This document shows positions 1-9,900 of a DNA stretch of 64,000 nt, one piece after another. The translations under genes were made by a program, and so were the position numbers. Position 1 is the stretch's first letter; the number at the start of each line of letters is the position of its first letter. The notes beneath the pieces are model-generated. The model did no database searches and was not told the DNA's origin. It saw only the letters and a program-made list of their open reading frames with translations. Source of the DNA: Actibacterium ureilyticum (lineage in GTDB: Bacteria; Pseudomonadota; Alphaproteobacteria; Rhodobacterales; Rhodobacteraceae); contig NZ_NSBT01000037.1 in the NCBI RefSeq assembly GCF_002285435.1, forward strand, positions 682,001 through 746,000, read 5' to 3'.

Positions 1-532
1 AATGCACCTGCATGCCGAACACACTGGCCCGGCGCGCCACGGCCTGACCGATCCGGCCCATGCCCAGAATTCCCAGACGCCGCCCGCCGATCCGGCCACC
101 CAGAAGCGCGGTCGGCGACCAGCCCTCCCACCGGCCCGATTGCATCACCGCCAGCCCCTCGGGGATGCGCCGCGTGACCGCCAGCATCAGGGCGATGGTC
201 ATGTCGGCGGTGTCATCGGTAACCACGCCGGGGGTGTTGGCCACCAGAATCCCGCGCTGGCGGGCGGTGTGGACATCGATATGGTCCACCCCCGCGCCGT
301 AATTCGCGATCAGCTTCAGCCGATCCCCCGCCTGCGACAGCATCGACTGGTCGAGCGTGTCGGTCACCGTGGGCACCAGCACATCGGCCGATTTCATCGC
401 CGCGACCAGCTCTTGCCGGGTCATCTTGCGGTCATCGGTCGACAGGGTGACATCGAACAGCTCGGCCAGCCGTTTCTCGACCGGCTCCGGCAAGCGTCGC
501 GTGACGACAACACTCGTGCGTTCAGCAGACAT
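1..532 (-). CDS. 2-hydroxyacid dehydrogenase (glyoxylate/D-glycerate reductase type), N-terminal part
   Basis: NAD(P)H-dependent reduction of glyoxylate, hydroxypyruvate or a similar 2-keto acid is the family role. The first 177 residues are present; the gene runs off the left edge. Visible landmarks are a substrate-domain segment IANYGAGVDHIDV, then VANTPGVVTDDTADM, and the Rossmann fingerprint LGILGMGRIGQAVARRA, which are typical of the GhrB/D-glycerate dehydrogenase branch. The ATG at 532 is chosen because the ATG at 536 is in a frame that stops after four codons. It is divergent from the SH3 gene at 631. The exact substrate cannot be told, and the catalytic Arg/Glu/His lie outside the window. 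Confidence 0.85.
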   Translation of the reverse strand, partial: MSAERTSVVVTRRLPEPVEKRLAELFDVTLSTDDRKMTRQELVAAMKSADVLVPTVTDTLDQSMLSQAGDRLKLIANYGAGVDHIDVHTARQRGILVANTPGVVTDDTADMTIALMLAVTRRIPEGLAVMQSGRWEGWSPTALLGGRIGGRRLGILGMGRIGQAVARRASVFGMQVH

Positions 533-630
533 TCATTCTCCCCCGGGCTTTCCAATGCCGTTCCATAATGGCAAACTGTCCGAGAACGGGGCAAGGTACA
601 AGACCCCACAATACAGCGACAAAGCGACAT

Positions 631-1140
631 ATGGTTTGGGCAGTGAAACAAGCCGTTTTCGGAATTTTCATCGCGGTGCTGGCCTGGGCCGGTGCCGCTG
701 CGCATGCGGGCGAGCGCGGGGCGGTGACGAACCTGCCCCTGCCGCGTTTCGTGTCGCTGAAGGCCGGCGAGGGCAATGTCCGGCGCGGACCGGGGCTGAG
801 CCACCGGATCGACTGGGTCTATCAGCGCCGCAACCTCCCGCTGGAGGTGGTGGGCGAATTCGGCCATTGGCGCCGGGTGCGCGACCGTGACGGGATCGGC
901 GGCTGGATCCACTATTCCCTGCTATCGGGCGCACGCACCGTGATCGTGGAAGAGGACATGCTGCCCATGCGCCGCGCCGCCGATCCCGATGCCGATATCG
1001 CCGCCCGCGCCGAAAGCGGGGTGATCGCGCGGCTGGGCCCGTGCAAGCAGGACTGGTGCCGGATCGGCGCCGGGGGCATCTGGGGCTGGGTGCCGAAAAC
1101 CGCTCTGTGGGGCGTGAAACCGGACGAGCTGCGCGACTGA
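631..1140 (+). CDS. exported SH3-domain protein
   Basis: Encodes 169 residues starting MVWAVKQAVF, followed by a hydrophobic signal segment (FIAVLAWAGAAAHA) and a mature part with two bacterial SH3-like stretches: one around VSLKAGEGNVRRGPG and one around LPMRRAADPDADIAARAESGV. GWVPKTALWG closes the second repeat. Bacterial SH3 proteins of this kind sit in the periplasm and bind peptides or cell wall; the precise job is unknown. I start at 631 rather than the in-frame ATG at 568, because the 21 extra residues are not signal-like and would overlap the promoter region. The CDF exporter follows 24 bases later, so they are probably co-transcribed. Confidence 0.75.
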   Translation: MVWAVKQAVFGIFIAVLAWAGAAAHAGERGAVTNLPLPRFVSLKAGEGNVRRGPGLSHRIDWVYQRRNLPLEVVGEFGHWRRVRDRDGIGGWIHYSLLSGARTVIVEEDMLPMRRAADPDADIAARAESGVIARLGPCKQDWCRIGAGGIWGWVPKTALWGVKPDELRD

Positions 1141-1164
1141 TCCGGTCGCAGGGGGACCAAACCG

Positions 1165-2037
1165 ATGTCTGCCGCACATAAGCTGAACCTGTCGGCTGGA
1201 CTGGCCTCGGTCACCGTTGCGGTGCTGCTGGTGGGGGTCAAGCTGTGGGCGCTGGGGGAAACCCATGCGTTGTCCATCGCGGCCAGCCTGACGGATTCGG
1301 CGCTGGACATGATGATGTCGCTGGTCGCGCTGATGGCGATCTTCTATGCCGCCCGCCCCCCGGACGAGGATCACGCTTTTGGCCACAGCTCGGCCGAGGA
1401 TCTGGCCGGGCTGGGTCAGGCGCTGTTCATCCTGACATCGGCGGGCGTCATCGCCTGGGCCGCGGTGCGGCGGCTTTTGTCCGATGCCCCGGTCGCGCTG
1501 GAATTTCAGGGGCGCGGCATGCTGGCAATGGCGGTGTCGATTGCCCTGACACTGGCGCTGGTGCTGTGGCAGCGCCGGGTCGCGGCGCGAACCGGCAACC
1601 GCGTGGTGCAGGCGGATTCGCTGCATTACCTGGGCGACCTTCTGCCCAGTGCCGGGGCGCTGGTGGCGCTGGTCGCATCGTCCTGGTGGGGGCTGCAACA
1701 GATCGACAGCGTCGTGGCGCTGGGTGCGGCGGCGATGCTGTTTTTCGGCGCGCTGAGCATCGGCAGACAATCCTGGGACGCGCTGATGGATCGCCGCGCC
1801 GACCCCGATGTGGTGGCAAAGATCGAATCCATCGTCGATGGCTGGCCCGGCATCCACGGCTATCACGACCTGCGCACGCGGCGCTCGGGCTCGACCATCT
1901 TCGTCAACCTGCATATCGAGCTGGATGGCGACCAGACCCTGACCGAGGCGCATGATATCGGCGCGGGCCTGAAACACGCGATCCTGAAAGCCTATCCCGA
2001 GGCCGACGTGATCATCCACAAGGACCCGGTGCGCTAG
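1165..2037 (+). CDS. cation diffusion facilitator (FieF-type) metal exporter
   Basis: 290-residue inner-membrane antiporter that would export divalent metals (Zn, Fe, Cd or Mn) using the proton gradient. The metal-site signatures of the family are visible: DSALD (a DxxxD pair) in the second membrane helix and HYLGD (HxxxD) in the fifth. A cytosolic ferredoxin-like C-terminal domain follows (about residues 205-285), with the usual HDLRTRRSGS segment. Length matches the family norm of about 300. It follows the SH3 gene by 24 bases and precedes a thioesterase by 36. Metal specificity cannot be read reliably from the sequence. Confidence 0.9.
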   Translation: MSAAHKLNLSAGLASVTVAVLLVGVKLWALGETHALSIAASLTDSALDMMMSLVALMAIFYAARPPDEDHAFGHSSAEDLAGLGQALFILTSAGVIAWAAVRRLLSDAPVALEFQGRGMLAMAVSIALTLALVLWQRRVAARTGNRVVQADSLHYLGDLLPSAGALVALVASSWWGLQQIDSVVALGAAAMLFFGALSIGRQSWDALMDRRADPDVVAKIESIVDGWPGIHGYHDLRTRRSGSTIFVNLHIELDGDQTLTEAHDIGAGLKHAILKAYPEADVIIHKDPVR

Positions 2038-2073
2038 GTCCGGGAAAAGGCCCCCGGTGGCAAAGGAGTATTC

Positions 2074-2556
2074 ATGGCCAAGATTGCCACCCATTTCGAC
2101 GATCTGGCCACGATACCGGAATTGCTGTCCATGTCGGGGCTGGAATTCATGCAGGCCATGCTGGAGGGCCGCATCCCCGGCCCGCCCATCGCGCAGCAGC
2201 TGAACTATCACCTGCACAGCGTCGATCCCGGACGGGTGGCGTTTCGCGGCACGCCGCTCTTCGACCATTGCAACCCGATGGGCACCGTGCATGGCGGCTG
2301 GTACGGCACGTTGCTGGACAGTTGCCTGGCCTGCGCGGTCATGACCACGGTGCCCAAGGGGTCGATCTATACGACGATGGAGTACAAGGTGAACATCACC
2401 CGCGCGATCCCCTTGGGGACCGAGGTCGAAGCGGTCGGCACGATCCAGCATGCGGGCCGAAAATCCGGTGTCTCGAATGGCGAGATCCGGGGCATTGCCG
2501 ATGGCAGGCTTTACGCCACCGGCTCGACCACCTGCATGATCATGACACCGGGCTGA
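2074..2556 (+). CDS. PaaI-family hotdog thioesterase
   Basis: 160 residues with one hotdog fold. The family motif HGGWYGTLLDS lies near residue 72 and provides the helix N-terminus and acidic residue used for hydrolysis of acyl-CoA thioesters. The N-terminal half has a helical lead-in (LLSMSGLEFMQAMLEGRIPGPP) common in this subgroup. Substrate is likely an aromatic or short acyl-CoA, but this is inferred from family only. A purine-rich site (AAAGGAG) precedes the ATG. Its last 17 bases overlap the end of the convergent DUF2235 gene. Confidence 0.85.
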   Translation: MAKIATHFDDLATIPELLSMSGLEFMQAMLEGRIPGPPIAQQLNYHLHSVDPGRVAFRGTPLFDHCNPMGTVHGGWYGTLLDSCLACAVMTTVPKGSIYTTMEYKVNITRAIPLGTEVEAVGTIQHAGRKSGVSNGEIRGIADGRLYATGSTTCMIMTPG

Positions 2557-3634
2557 CCGTCGGCTCGGCGCTGTTTTCCTCGGGATCGGGCAACGGCATT
2601 TCGCGGGCGCGGGGATGATCGCGGGCGGTTTCGTGCAGCCGCTCGGAGGCGTCCCAGCCGATCCTGCGGCGGCGGCGATACAGGAACAGCTTCCCCCAGC
2701 CCCGCGTCGTGCCGACCGATGGCGCGGTCGCGTCGCAGGGGAACCGGTCACGCCACCCCGGCGGCAGGGACAAGCCGCACCCTTCGGCCTTGTCCAGCAT
2801 CCAGACCAGCGGGATATTGGCCAGGGGCCGCGCCGGTTCATAGCCGCCCAGCTGCCCGCCCACATCGCCATGGGCGCCACGGAACCAGACCTGTTCGGCC
2901 CGGCCCGTCCAATCCGGCGGGCAGCGCCACAGCAGCGGTCGAAAGGCCGCCCGCGTCTCGTCCAGCGCCAGCGCGTGATAGCCATGGCGCACGACATCGG
3001 ACAGGGCGTGGTTGTGAAAGGCGTGGCGCGGCTCTGTCAGCATCCAGAAAAGCGGCAGCCGGATGCCCAGCGCCTTGACCGTGTCCCAGACACCGACCAT
3101 CTCGACCGTGACGCGGTCATGGCAGAACTGGCGCGCGAAAACCTCGGCGGTATCGCTGATCGGCGCGTTTTCGTAATGGCGATAGGCCAGCCGCACATTG
3201 CGTTCGATGGCGTGTTCCGCCGTCAGCAGGCCCACCCGGTCCATGACCCCCGCCAGCGACCGCACCGCAAAGGCGCCCCGCGAATAGCCGAACAGGAAAA
3301 TCCGGTCACCCGGATGATAGCGCGACGCAAGATAGCCATAGGCGCGCCGGATCTGCCGGTTGATCCCGCGCCCGAAGGCCACGTCATGGGTGCGCCGCCA
3401 GTGCATCCACTGAATGCCCGCATCGTAATAGAGCGACATCTGCGCCGTCGCGGGCATCTCGCACAGCAGCTTGTAAAGCGTTCCGGCATGGGTTTCGGAA
3501 CCGGGGTCGAGTGATGAATTCGTCCCGTCCAGGATGATCACATGCGTCACCGGCTGGCGCGAGATCCGCGAGGTGCGCGCCGCCACAAGACGGCGTTCGC
3601 GGATCCAGTTCCATATGCGCCGGGCGACGCTCAT
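2540..3634 (-). CDS. DUF2235 alpha/beta-hydrolase protein
   Basis: 364 residues beginning MSVARRIWNW. It contains the DUF2235 signature: HVIILDGTNSS near the start, and the nucleophile elbow GYSRGAFAVRSLAG (GxSxG), followed by VGVWDTVKALG and FRGAHGDVGG, which should carry the Asp and His of the triad. This family includes phospholipase-like hydrolases, among them some type VI secretion effectors, but no secretion genes are nearby, so a cytoplasmic or unknown role is equally possible. The start codon is one base downstream of the stop of the CoxL-like gene (3636), so the two are transcribed together. The C-terminal end overlaps the convergent thioesterase. Confidence 0.8.
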   Translation of the reverse strand: MSVARRIWNWIRERRLVAARTSRISRQPVTHVIILDGTNSSLDPGSETHAGTLYKLLCEMPATAQMSLYYDAGIQWMHWRRTHDVAFGRGINRQIRRAYGYLASRYHPGDRIFLFGYSRGAFAVRSLAGVMDRVGLLTAEHAIERNVRLAYRHYENAPISDTAEVFARQFCHDRVTVEMVGVWDTVKALGIRLPLFWMLTEPRHAFHNHALSDVVRHGYHALALDETRAAFRPLLWRCPPDWTGRAEQVWFRGAHGDVGGQLGGYEPARPLANIPLVWMLDKAEGCGLSLPPGWRDRFPCDATAPSVGTTRGWGKLFLYRRRRRIGWDASERLHETARDHPRAREMPLPDPEENSAEPTVSPVS

Positions 3635-3635
3635 C

Positions 3636-5918
3636 CTAGCCCTCGTGCAGCAGTTTCCAGACCCGCATCGGGGTAAAGGGCATGTCGACCTGACGGATGC
3701 CACGGTCCCAGACCGCATCCTGCACCGCGTTGGCAATCGCCGCCAGCGCGCCGACCGTCCCGGCCTCGCCACAGCCTTTCATGCCCAGCGGGTTGCCGGT
3801 GGACGGCACCGGCTCTGTGTCGAACGAGATCATCGGCATATCCGCCGCGCGCGGCATGGCGTAATCCATGAAGCTGGCGGTCAGAAGCTGGCCATCGGCA
3901 TCGTGAACCACATGTTCCGACAGCGCCTGGCCCAGCCCCTGTGCCACGCCGCCATGCACCTGTCCCGCGACCATTTGCGGGTTCATCAGCACGCCGAAAT
4001 CATCGGTCACGGTATAGCGGTCGACGGTCACGGTGCCGGTTTCGGGGTCGATCTCGACCTCGGCCACATGGGCGCCATTGGGATAGGACCGGCCATCCAG
4101 CGTCGTCTTTTCGCGGTGCCGCAACAGGTCGGTGCGCCCGGCGGCGCGCGCCATCTCGGCGGCTTCCTGCAGGGTCGGGTGGCGGTTGCTGGCCTCGGCC
4201 CGGAACTGTCCGTCCTCGAACCGCAGATCGTCCTCGGCCACGCCCAGCTCCTCGGCCAGAAACGGGGTAAACGCGGCGATCATCGCGGTGACGGTCACCA
4301 GCGTGGCCGCCGATTGCACGGTCACCGACCGCGACCCGCCGGTGCCGCCGCCAATGGCGATCCGGTCGCTGTCGCCTTGGATGATGCGGATGTCCCCCTC
4401 GGGGATGCCGGTCCGTTCCGACAGAAAGCGGGTATAGACCGTCTCGTGCCCCTGCCCGTTCGATTGCGTGCCGACGTAAAGCGACACCGTGCCATCGTCG
4501 TTGAATTCGATCGCGGCGTGTTCTGTGGGCGAGCCCAGAATGGATTCCACGTAATAGCACAGCCCGATCCCGCGCAGCCGACCCCGGGCCGCGTCCGCAT
4601 CGCGCCGCGCCGCGAAACCGGCCACGTCGGCCTGCGCGTCGGATTTGTCCAGCACGCGGGCGAATTCACCCACGTCATAGGTCTCGCCCGATTGCGTCTT
4701 GTAAGGGAAGGCCGCCGGCGGAATGAAATTGCGCCGCCGCAGCTCCCACGGGTCGATGCCCAACTCGCGTGCGGCGCGGTCCATGATACGTTCCAGCGCA
4801 TAGATCGCCTCGGGCCGCCCCGCCCCGCGATAGGCATCGACCTGCGTGGTGTTGGTATAGATCCCGACCGTATTCAGATAGACGGTCTTGATGTCATACG
4901 GCCCGGTCAGAACCCGCGCGAACAGGTCCGATTGGATGAACTGGGCATAGCCAGAGTTATAGGCGCCCAGGTTCGACGTCACATTCACCCGATAGGCGGT
5001 GATGCGGTAATCGGCGTCGAAGCCGATCTCGGCCTCGGTCACCAGATCGCGGCCCGCGTTGTCGGTCAGCATCGCCTCGGTCCGGTCCGACATCCAGCGC
5101 ACCGGGCGGCCCAAAGCGCGCGCGGCCTGGGACACGACGAAATATTCCGGGTATGTCATGCCCTTCATCCCGAAGCCGCCCCCCACATCGGGGTTGGTGA
5201 CGCGCACCGCGTCCTCGGGCAGCGACAGCATCTGGGCCAGCTCGGCTTTCTGGTCCCAGACCCCCTGCCCGTTCACGCACAGATGCAGGCGGCTGTCGTT
5301 CCATTCGGCGAAACAGCCGCGCGGCTCCATCGAGTTGACGATGATGCGGTTGTCCTGCGCTGTCAGCGTCACCCGATGCGCCGATGCCGCCAGCGCGGCG
5401 TCGCAGGCCGCCGCATCGCCATGCGCCCAGTCAAAGGCGATGTTGTCGGGCGCCTCGGGGTGGATCAGGGTGCCGCCGGGCGCATTGTCGACATGGGCGG
5501 GCAGCTCGTCGAAATCGAAGAATATTGCCTCGGCCGCCATGCGCGCCTGATGCAGGGTGTCGGCCACGACCAGCGCCAGCGCCTCACCAACGAAGCGCAC
5601 CCGGCCCTCGGCCAGCAAGGGGCGCATCGGGGCCGCGCCCTTGCTGCCGTCGCGGTTCCGGATCAGCGAGGCCGCCATGCCCTGGGTGATCCCGGCGGCG
5701 CGCAGATCCTGCGCGGTCAGCACCAGATGCACGCCCGGCATCGCGCGCGCGTCGTCAACGTCCAGTGCGGTGATGTCGGCATGCGCCACGGGCGAGCGAA
5801 AGACATAGGCCTGCAACGCACCGGCGGGCGCGATATCGTCGACATACCCGCCCGCCCCGGTCACGAACCGCCGATCCTCAAGGCGGCCGCGAGCCTGGCT
5901 TTGTCCGAATGTGCTCAT
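3636..5918 (-). CDS. orphan form II CoxL-like molybdopterin-binding subunit (xanthine oxidase family)
   Basis: 760 residues starting MSTFGQSQARGRLEDRRFVTG. It has the molybdopterin-binding signatures of the xanthine dehydrogenase/CO dehydrogenase large subunit: GGGFGMKG, the loop AYRGAGR, SNGQGHET, and the C-terminal GCGEAGT with the catalytic Glu. AYRGAGR is the form II loop; true CO dehydrogenase (form I) has AYxCSFR with a Cys, so CO oxidation should not be assumed. No medium (FAD) or small (2Fe-2S) subunit gene is adjacent, which is unusual. Only the DUF2235 gene is linked. Substrate is unknown. The start is chosen because the 36 upstream residues have no homology-like character. Confidence 0.85.
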   Translation of the reverse strand: MSTFGQSQARGRLEDRRFVTGAGGYVDDIAPAGALQAYVFRSPVAHADITALDVDDARAMPGVHLVLTAQDLRAAGITQGMAASLIRNRDGSKGAAPMRPLLAEGRVRFVGEALALVVADTLHQARMAAEAIFFDFDELPAHVDNAPGGTLIHPEAPDNIAFDWAHGDAAACDAALAASAHRVTLTAQDNRIIVNSMEPRGCFAEWNDSRLHLCVNGQGVWDQKAELAQMLSLPEDAVRVTNPDVGGGFGMKGMTYPEYFVVSQAARALGRPVRWMSDRTEAMLTDNAGRDLVTEAEIGFDADYRITAYRVNVTSNLGAYNSGYAQFIQSDLFARVLTGPYDIKTVYLNTVGIYTNTTQVDAYRGAGRPEAIYALERIMDRAARELGIDPWELRRRNFIPPAAFPYKTQSGETYDVGEFARVLDKSDAQADVAGFAARRDADAARGRLRGIGLCYYVESILGSPTEHAAIEFNDDGTVSLYVGTQSNGQGHETVYTRFLSERTGIPEGDIRIIQGDSDRIAIGGGTGGSRSVTVQSAATLVTVTAMIAAFTPFLAEELGVAEDDLRFEDGQFRAEASNRHPTLQEAAEMARAAGRTDLLRHREKTTLDGRSYPNGAHVAEVEIDPETGTVTVDRYTVTDDFGVLMNPQMVAGQVHGGVAQGLGQALSEHVVHDADGQLLTASFMDYAMPRAADMPMISFDTEPVPSTGNPLGMKGCGEAGTVGALAAIANAVQDAVWDRGIRQVDMPFTPMRVWKLLHEG

Positions 5919-6169
5919 ACCCGTGCGCTCCTGTTTGCGATGCAGGTCAACTCTAGCGTCCTCAACGCCCCTGTCCAGTCGCGTCGGCGGGCAAGGCCGC
6001 ACATGGCCCGAACGGCCAAACGGCATTTTAAATTGTTTACTTTCAGATGCTTAAAAGATTTCTCAAATTAATCCCGATGGCGGTCGAATATTTTCCGCCC
6101 CTCTTGCGTCTTCGAAATGTGCGGCACGACAAAACACGAAACACACAAGACACCCGAACGGAGACAGAG

Positions 6170-6562
6170 ATGAAATCCTTTCTCAAGATCGCGGCAATTT
6201 CCGCCGCCCTGGGCACCGCCGCATGCACCGCTTACGCAGATGGCCATGTGCTGCCCATCAACGCCGCCGAGACCAAGGCCGGCACCGTGCTGATCGACGC
6301 CAAGGGCATGAGCCTTTACACCTTCGACAAGGACAGCAGCGGCGCGTCGAACTGCAACGGCGGCTGCGCCAAAAGCTGGCCCCCGGTTCTGGCCAGCGAC
6401 AAGGCCCATGACGAAGGCGCGTTTTCCGTAATCACCCGTGCCGATGGCAGCCGCCAGTGGGCCTTCAACGGCGCCCCGCTTTATGGCTGGCAGGGCGACC
6501 GCAAACCCGGCGACGTGACCGGCGACGGCGTCGGCGGCACCTGGCACCTGGCGCGCCCCTGA
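6170..6562 (+). CDS. secreted YxxxD-repeat protein (COG4315 type)
   Basis: 130 residues: a signal peptide (MKSFLKIAAISAALGTAAC, then TAYADG) and a mature part with the repeat pattern of COG4315, seen as SLYTFDKDSSG and APLYGWQGD, plus the conserved CNGGCAKSWPP between them. The cysteine after GTAA could be a lipobox, although position -3 is not the usual Leu/Val; cleavage after AYA is an alternative. Function in this family is not established. Monocistronic, divergent from the CoxL-like gene, with purine-rich GGAGACAGAG before the ATG and a 9-bp hairpin after the stop. Confidence 0.8.
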   Translation: MKSFLKIAAISAALGTAACTAYADGHVLPINAAETKAGTVLIDAKGMSLYTFDKDSSGASNCNGGCAKSWPPVLASDKAHDEGAFSVITRADGSRQWAFNGAPLYGWQGDRKPGDVTGDGVGGTWHLARP

Positions 6563-6573
6563 TCCCGACACCC

Positions 6574-6601
6574 CCGGACCTGGTTTGAGTGGCAGGTCCG
6601 G
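6574..6601 (+). terminator. hairpin after the COG4315 gene
   Basis: Perfect 9-bp inverted repeat CCGGACCTG / CAGGTCCGG with a 10-base loop, starting 12 bases after the stop codon. There is no U-run after it, so termination would be imperfect or Rho-assisted. Confidence 0.5.
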
Positions 6602-6749
6602 CGGGTCCACCCGGCAAGGCATTTCCTTATCCCATCGCCTTTCAGCACCGCGGCCCTGACATGCCCCGCGCATGTGGAATTCTTGCCGCTGCCTTGCCGG
6701 GTGATCCCAACACCATCGGACCCCATCGTCCCTCGGGGTCCGGCGGTTT

Positions 6750-6843
6750 CCCCCGGCGGGGTTGTTTCACACATCCCCATTTCCCGTATCCGCGGCGCGT
6801 ATCTGGTAGCCCATTTTCCTTTTCGCCGTTGCCCCGCCGGGGG
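6750..6843. repeat. 12-bp inverted repeat in the 369-base gap before valS
   Basis: The gap 6563-6931 holds no convincing gene. It carries CCCCCGGCGGGG at 6750-6761 and its exact reverse complement CCCCGCCGGGGG at 6832-6843, 70 bases apart, within several C- and pyrimidine-rich runs. It could form a long-looped hairpin in the valS leader. T-box control of aminoacyl-tRNA synthetases is not expected in alphaproteobacteria and I see no T-box features. Confidence 0.4.
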
Positions 6844-6931
6844 TTTTGCCAACCGGACACCCCCTTTCCCTTCCCGGCCCTATTGGGTAATGCATTTGCC
6901 AAACCGGGACCGGATGCAGGGCAGAACCCCA

Positions 6932-9900
6932 ATGACGATGGACAAGACTTTCAACGCGGCCGAGGCCGAAGCGCGGATCTATAAGGCGTGGGAGGAATCC
7001 GGCGCCTTCAAGGCGGGCGCGAATGCCAGCCGGGACGAGACCTTCTGCATCATGATCCCGCCGCCGAACGTGACCGGCAGCCTGCATATGGGCCATGCGT
7101 TCAACAACACGTTGCAGGATATCCTGATCCGCTGGCACCGGATGCGCGGTTTCGACACGCTCTGGCAGCCCGGCACCGACCACGCGGGCATCGCCACCCA
7201 GATGGTGACCGAGCGTGAGATGGCCGCGAATGGCGAACCCAGCCGCGCGGAAATGGGGCGCGAGAAATTCATCGAACGCGTCTGGCAGCAAAAGGTCAAA
7301 TCGCGCGGCACCATCATCGGTCAGCTGAAACGGCTTGGCGCGTCCTGTGACTGGTCGCGCGAGGCGTTCACCATGGGCGGCGCCGATGGCGACCCCGACA
7401 AGGGCACCGGCGCACCGGATTTCCACGATGCGGTGATCAAGGTCTTTGTCGACATGTACAACAAGGGCCTGATCTATCGCGGCAAGCGGCTGGTCAACTG
7501 GGACCCGCATTTCGAGACCGCGATTTCCGACCTGGAAGTCGAGAATATCGAGGTCGCCGGTCACATGTGGCACTTCAAATACCCGCTCGCCGGGGGCGCC
7601 ACATATACCTATGTCGAAAAGGACGAAGACGGAAATGTCGTGTTCGAGGAAGAGCGCGACTATATCTCCATCGCCACGACGCGGCCCGAAACCATGCTGG
7701 GCGATGGCGCGGTGGCGGTGCACCCGTCCGATGAACGTTACGCGCCCATCGTGGGTCAACTGTGCGAAATCCCGGTGGGCCCCAAGGAACACCGCCGCCT
7801 GATCCCGATCATCACCGATGACTACCCCGATCCCACCTTCGGCTCGGGCGCGGTCAAGATCACCGGCGCGCATGATTTTAACGACTATCAGGTCGCCAAG
7901 CGCGGCGGCATCCCGATGTACCGTCTGATGGACACACGTGGGAACATGCGCGACGACGGCGAAGCATATGAACAGGCCGCCACCATCGCCATGGCCGTCG
8001 CCAAGGGCGAACAGACCCTGACCGAGGCCGAGACCGACGCGATCAACCTGGTCCCCGACCACCTGCGCGGTCTGGACCGGTTCGAGGCCCGCAAGAAGGT
8101 CGTGGACGAAATCACCGCCGAAGGGCTGGCCGTCATGACCCGCGCGGACAACCCCGTGCTGGGCAAGGCCGCGCTGAAACCCGATTCCGAGGGCGCCGAT
8201 GCCCCCGTCCCGCTGGTCGAAAGCAAGCCGATCATGCAGCCCTTCGGCGACCGGTCCAAGGTCGTGATCGAACCGATGCTGACAGACCAGTGGTTCGTCG
8301 ATGCCGAGAAGATCGTCGGCCCCGCGCTGGATGCGGTTCGCAACGGCGAGGTGAAAATCCTGCCCGAAAGCGGCGAGAAGACCTATTACCACTGGCTCGA
8401 CAATATCGAACCCTGGTGCATCTCGCGCCAGCTGTGGTGGGGGCACCAGATCCCGGTTTGGTATGGGCCTACCCTTAAAGGCGATCCTGAACTCGATGAG
8501 CGTGAACCCGTTGATCGGGACGCTCCCAAGGCTTTTTGTGGCGCCACAGAGTCTGAAGCAATCGCGGAAGCGCAAGCCTATTATGGTGAACATTTCCATA
8601 TTGAGATTAGTACGACGCGCCCCAAGGGATATGCGCGATCCAATATCTCCGGATTGCCAGAGCATTGGGTAAATCTTGAACGCGACCCCGATGTCCTCGA
8701 CACCTGGTTCTCCTCGGGCCTCTGGCCCATCGGCACTTTGGGCTGGCCGGATGAGACGCCCGAGCTGGAAAAATACTTCCCCACCAGCGTTCTGGTGACG
8801 GGGCAGGACATCCTGTTCTTCTGGGTCGCCCGGATGATGATGATGCAGCTGGCCGTGGTGGACGAAATCCCGTTCCACGAGGTCTACCTGCACGGCCTTG
8901 TCCGCGACGCCAAGGGCAAGAAGATGTCGAAATCCGTCGGCAATGTCGTCGACCCGCTCGAGGTGATCGACGAATTCGGCGCCGATGCGCTGCGCTTCTC
9001 CTCGGCCGCGATGGCGGCTTTGGGCGGCGTGCTGAAACTGGATATGGAGCGCATCAAGGGCTATCGCAATTTCGGCACGAAACTGTGGAACGCGGCCTCT
9101 TACGGCGCGCTCAAGGGCGTCTTCGACGTGCCCCATTCCGATGCGGTGCCCGACACCACCCTGCCCATCAACCGCTGGATCAAGGGCGAGTTGGCCAAGA
9201 CCCGCGAAACGGTGGACGCCGCGCTGGCGGGATACCGGTTCAACGACGCGGCCAATGCGCTTTACGCCTTTGTCTGGAACACGTTCTGCGACTGGTATCT
9301 GGAATTCACCAAACCGGTGTTCGACGGCGACAATCAGGCGGCGATTGCCGAGACCCGCGCCACCTATGCCTGGGCACTGGATCAATGCCTGATCCTGCTG
9401 CACCCGATCATGCCCTTCATCACCGAGGAGCTCTGGGGCCAGAAGGACCGCCCCAAGATGCTGGTCCACGCCGATTGGCCGACCTATACCGCCGCCGATC
9501 TGGTGGATACCGACGCCGACCGCGATATCAACTGGACCATCGGCCTGATCGACGGCATCCGCTCGGCCCGCGCCCAGGTGCATGTGCCCGCGGGCCTGCG
9601 CCTGCCGATGGTGGTGACGGGGATCGATGCGACGGCTCAGGGGGCGTGGGACGCCAATGAAAGCCTGATCAAGCGGCTGGCACGCGTTGACAGCCTGACC
9701 AAAGTCGACGCCATGCCCAAGGGCGCCATCACCGTCGCCGCCCCCGGCGCGACCTTCGGCCTGCCGCTTGATGGTGTGATCGACGTGGCCGAGGAAAAGG
9801 CGCGGCTGGAAAAGACGCTGGGCAAGCTGGAAAAGGAAATCGGCGGGCTGAATGGCCGGTTGAAGAACCCCAAATTCGCCGAAAGCGCCCCGGAAGAGGT

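Noticed and set aside
2540..3634. Type VI secretion phospholipase effector
   Set aside because: DUF2235 includes such effectors, but no secretion or immunity genes are near; only the hydrolase motif is certain.
3636..5918. Carbon monoxide dehydrogenase (coxL)
   Set aside because: The active-site loop is AYRGAGR (form II), not AYxCSFR, and coxM/coxS are absent.
6674..6931. Upstream extension of valS
   Set aside because: In-frame with valS but Pro/Arg/Gly-rich and unlike any ValRS N-terminus; start taken at 6932.
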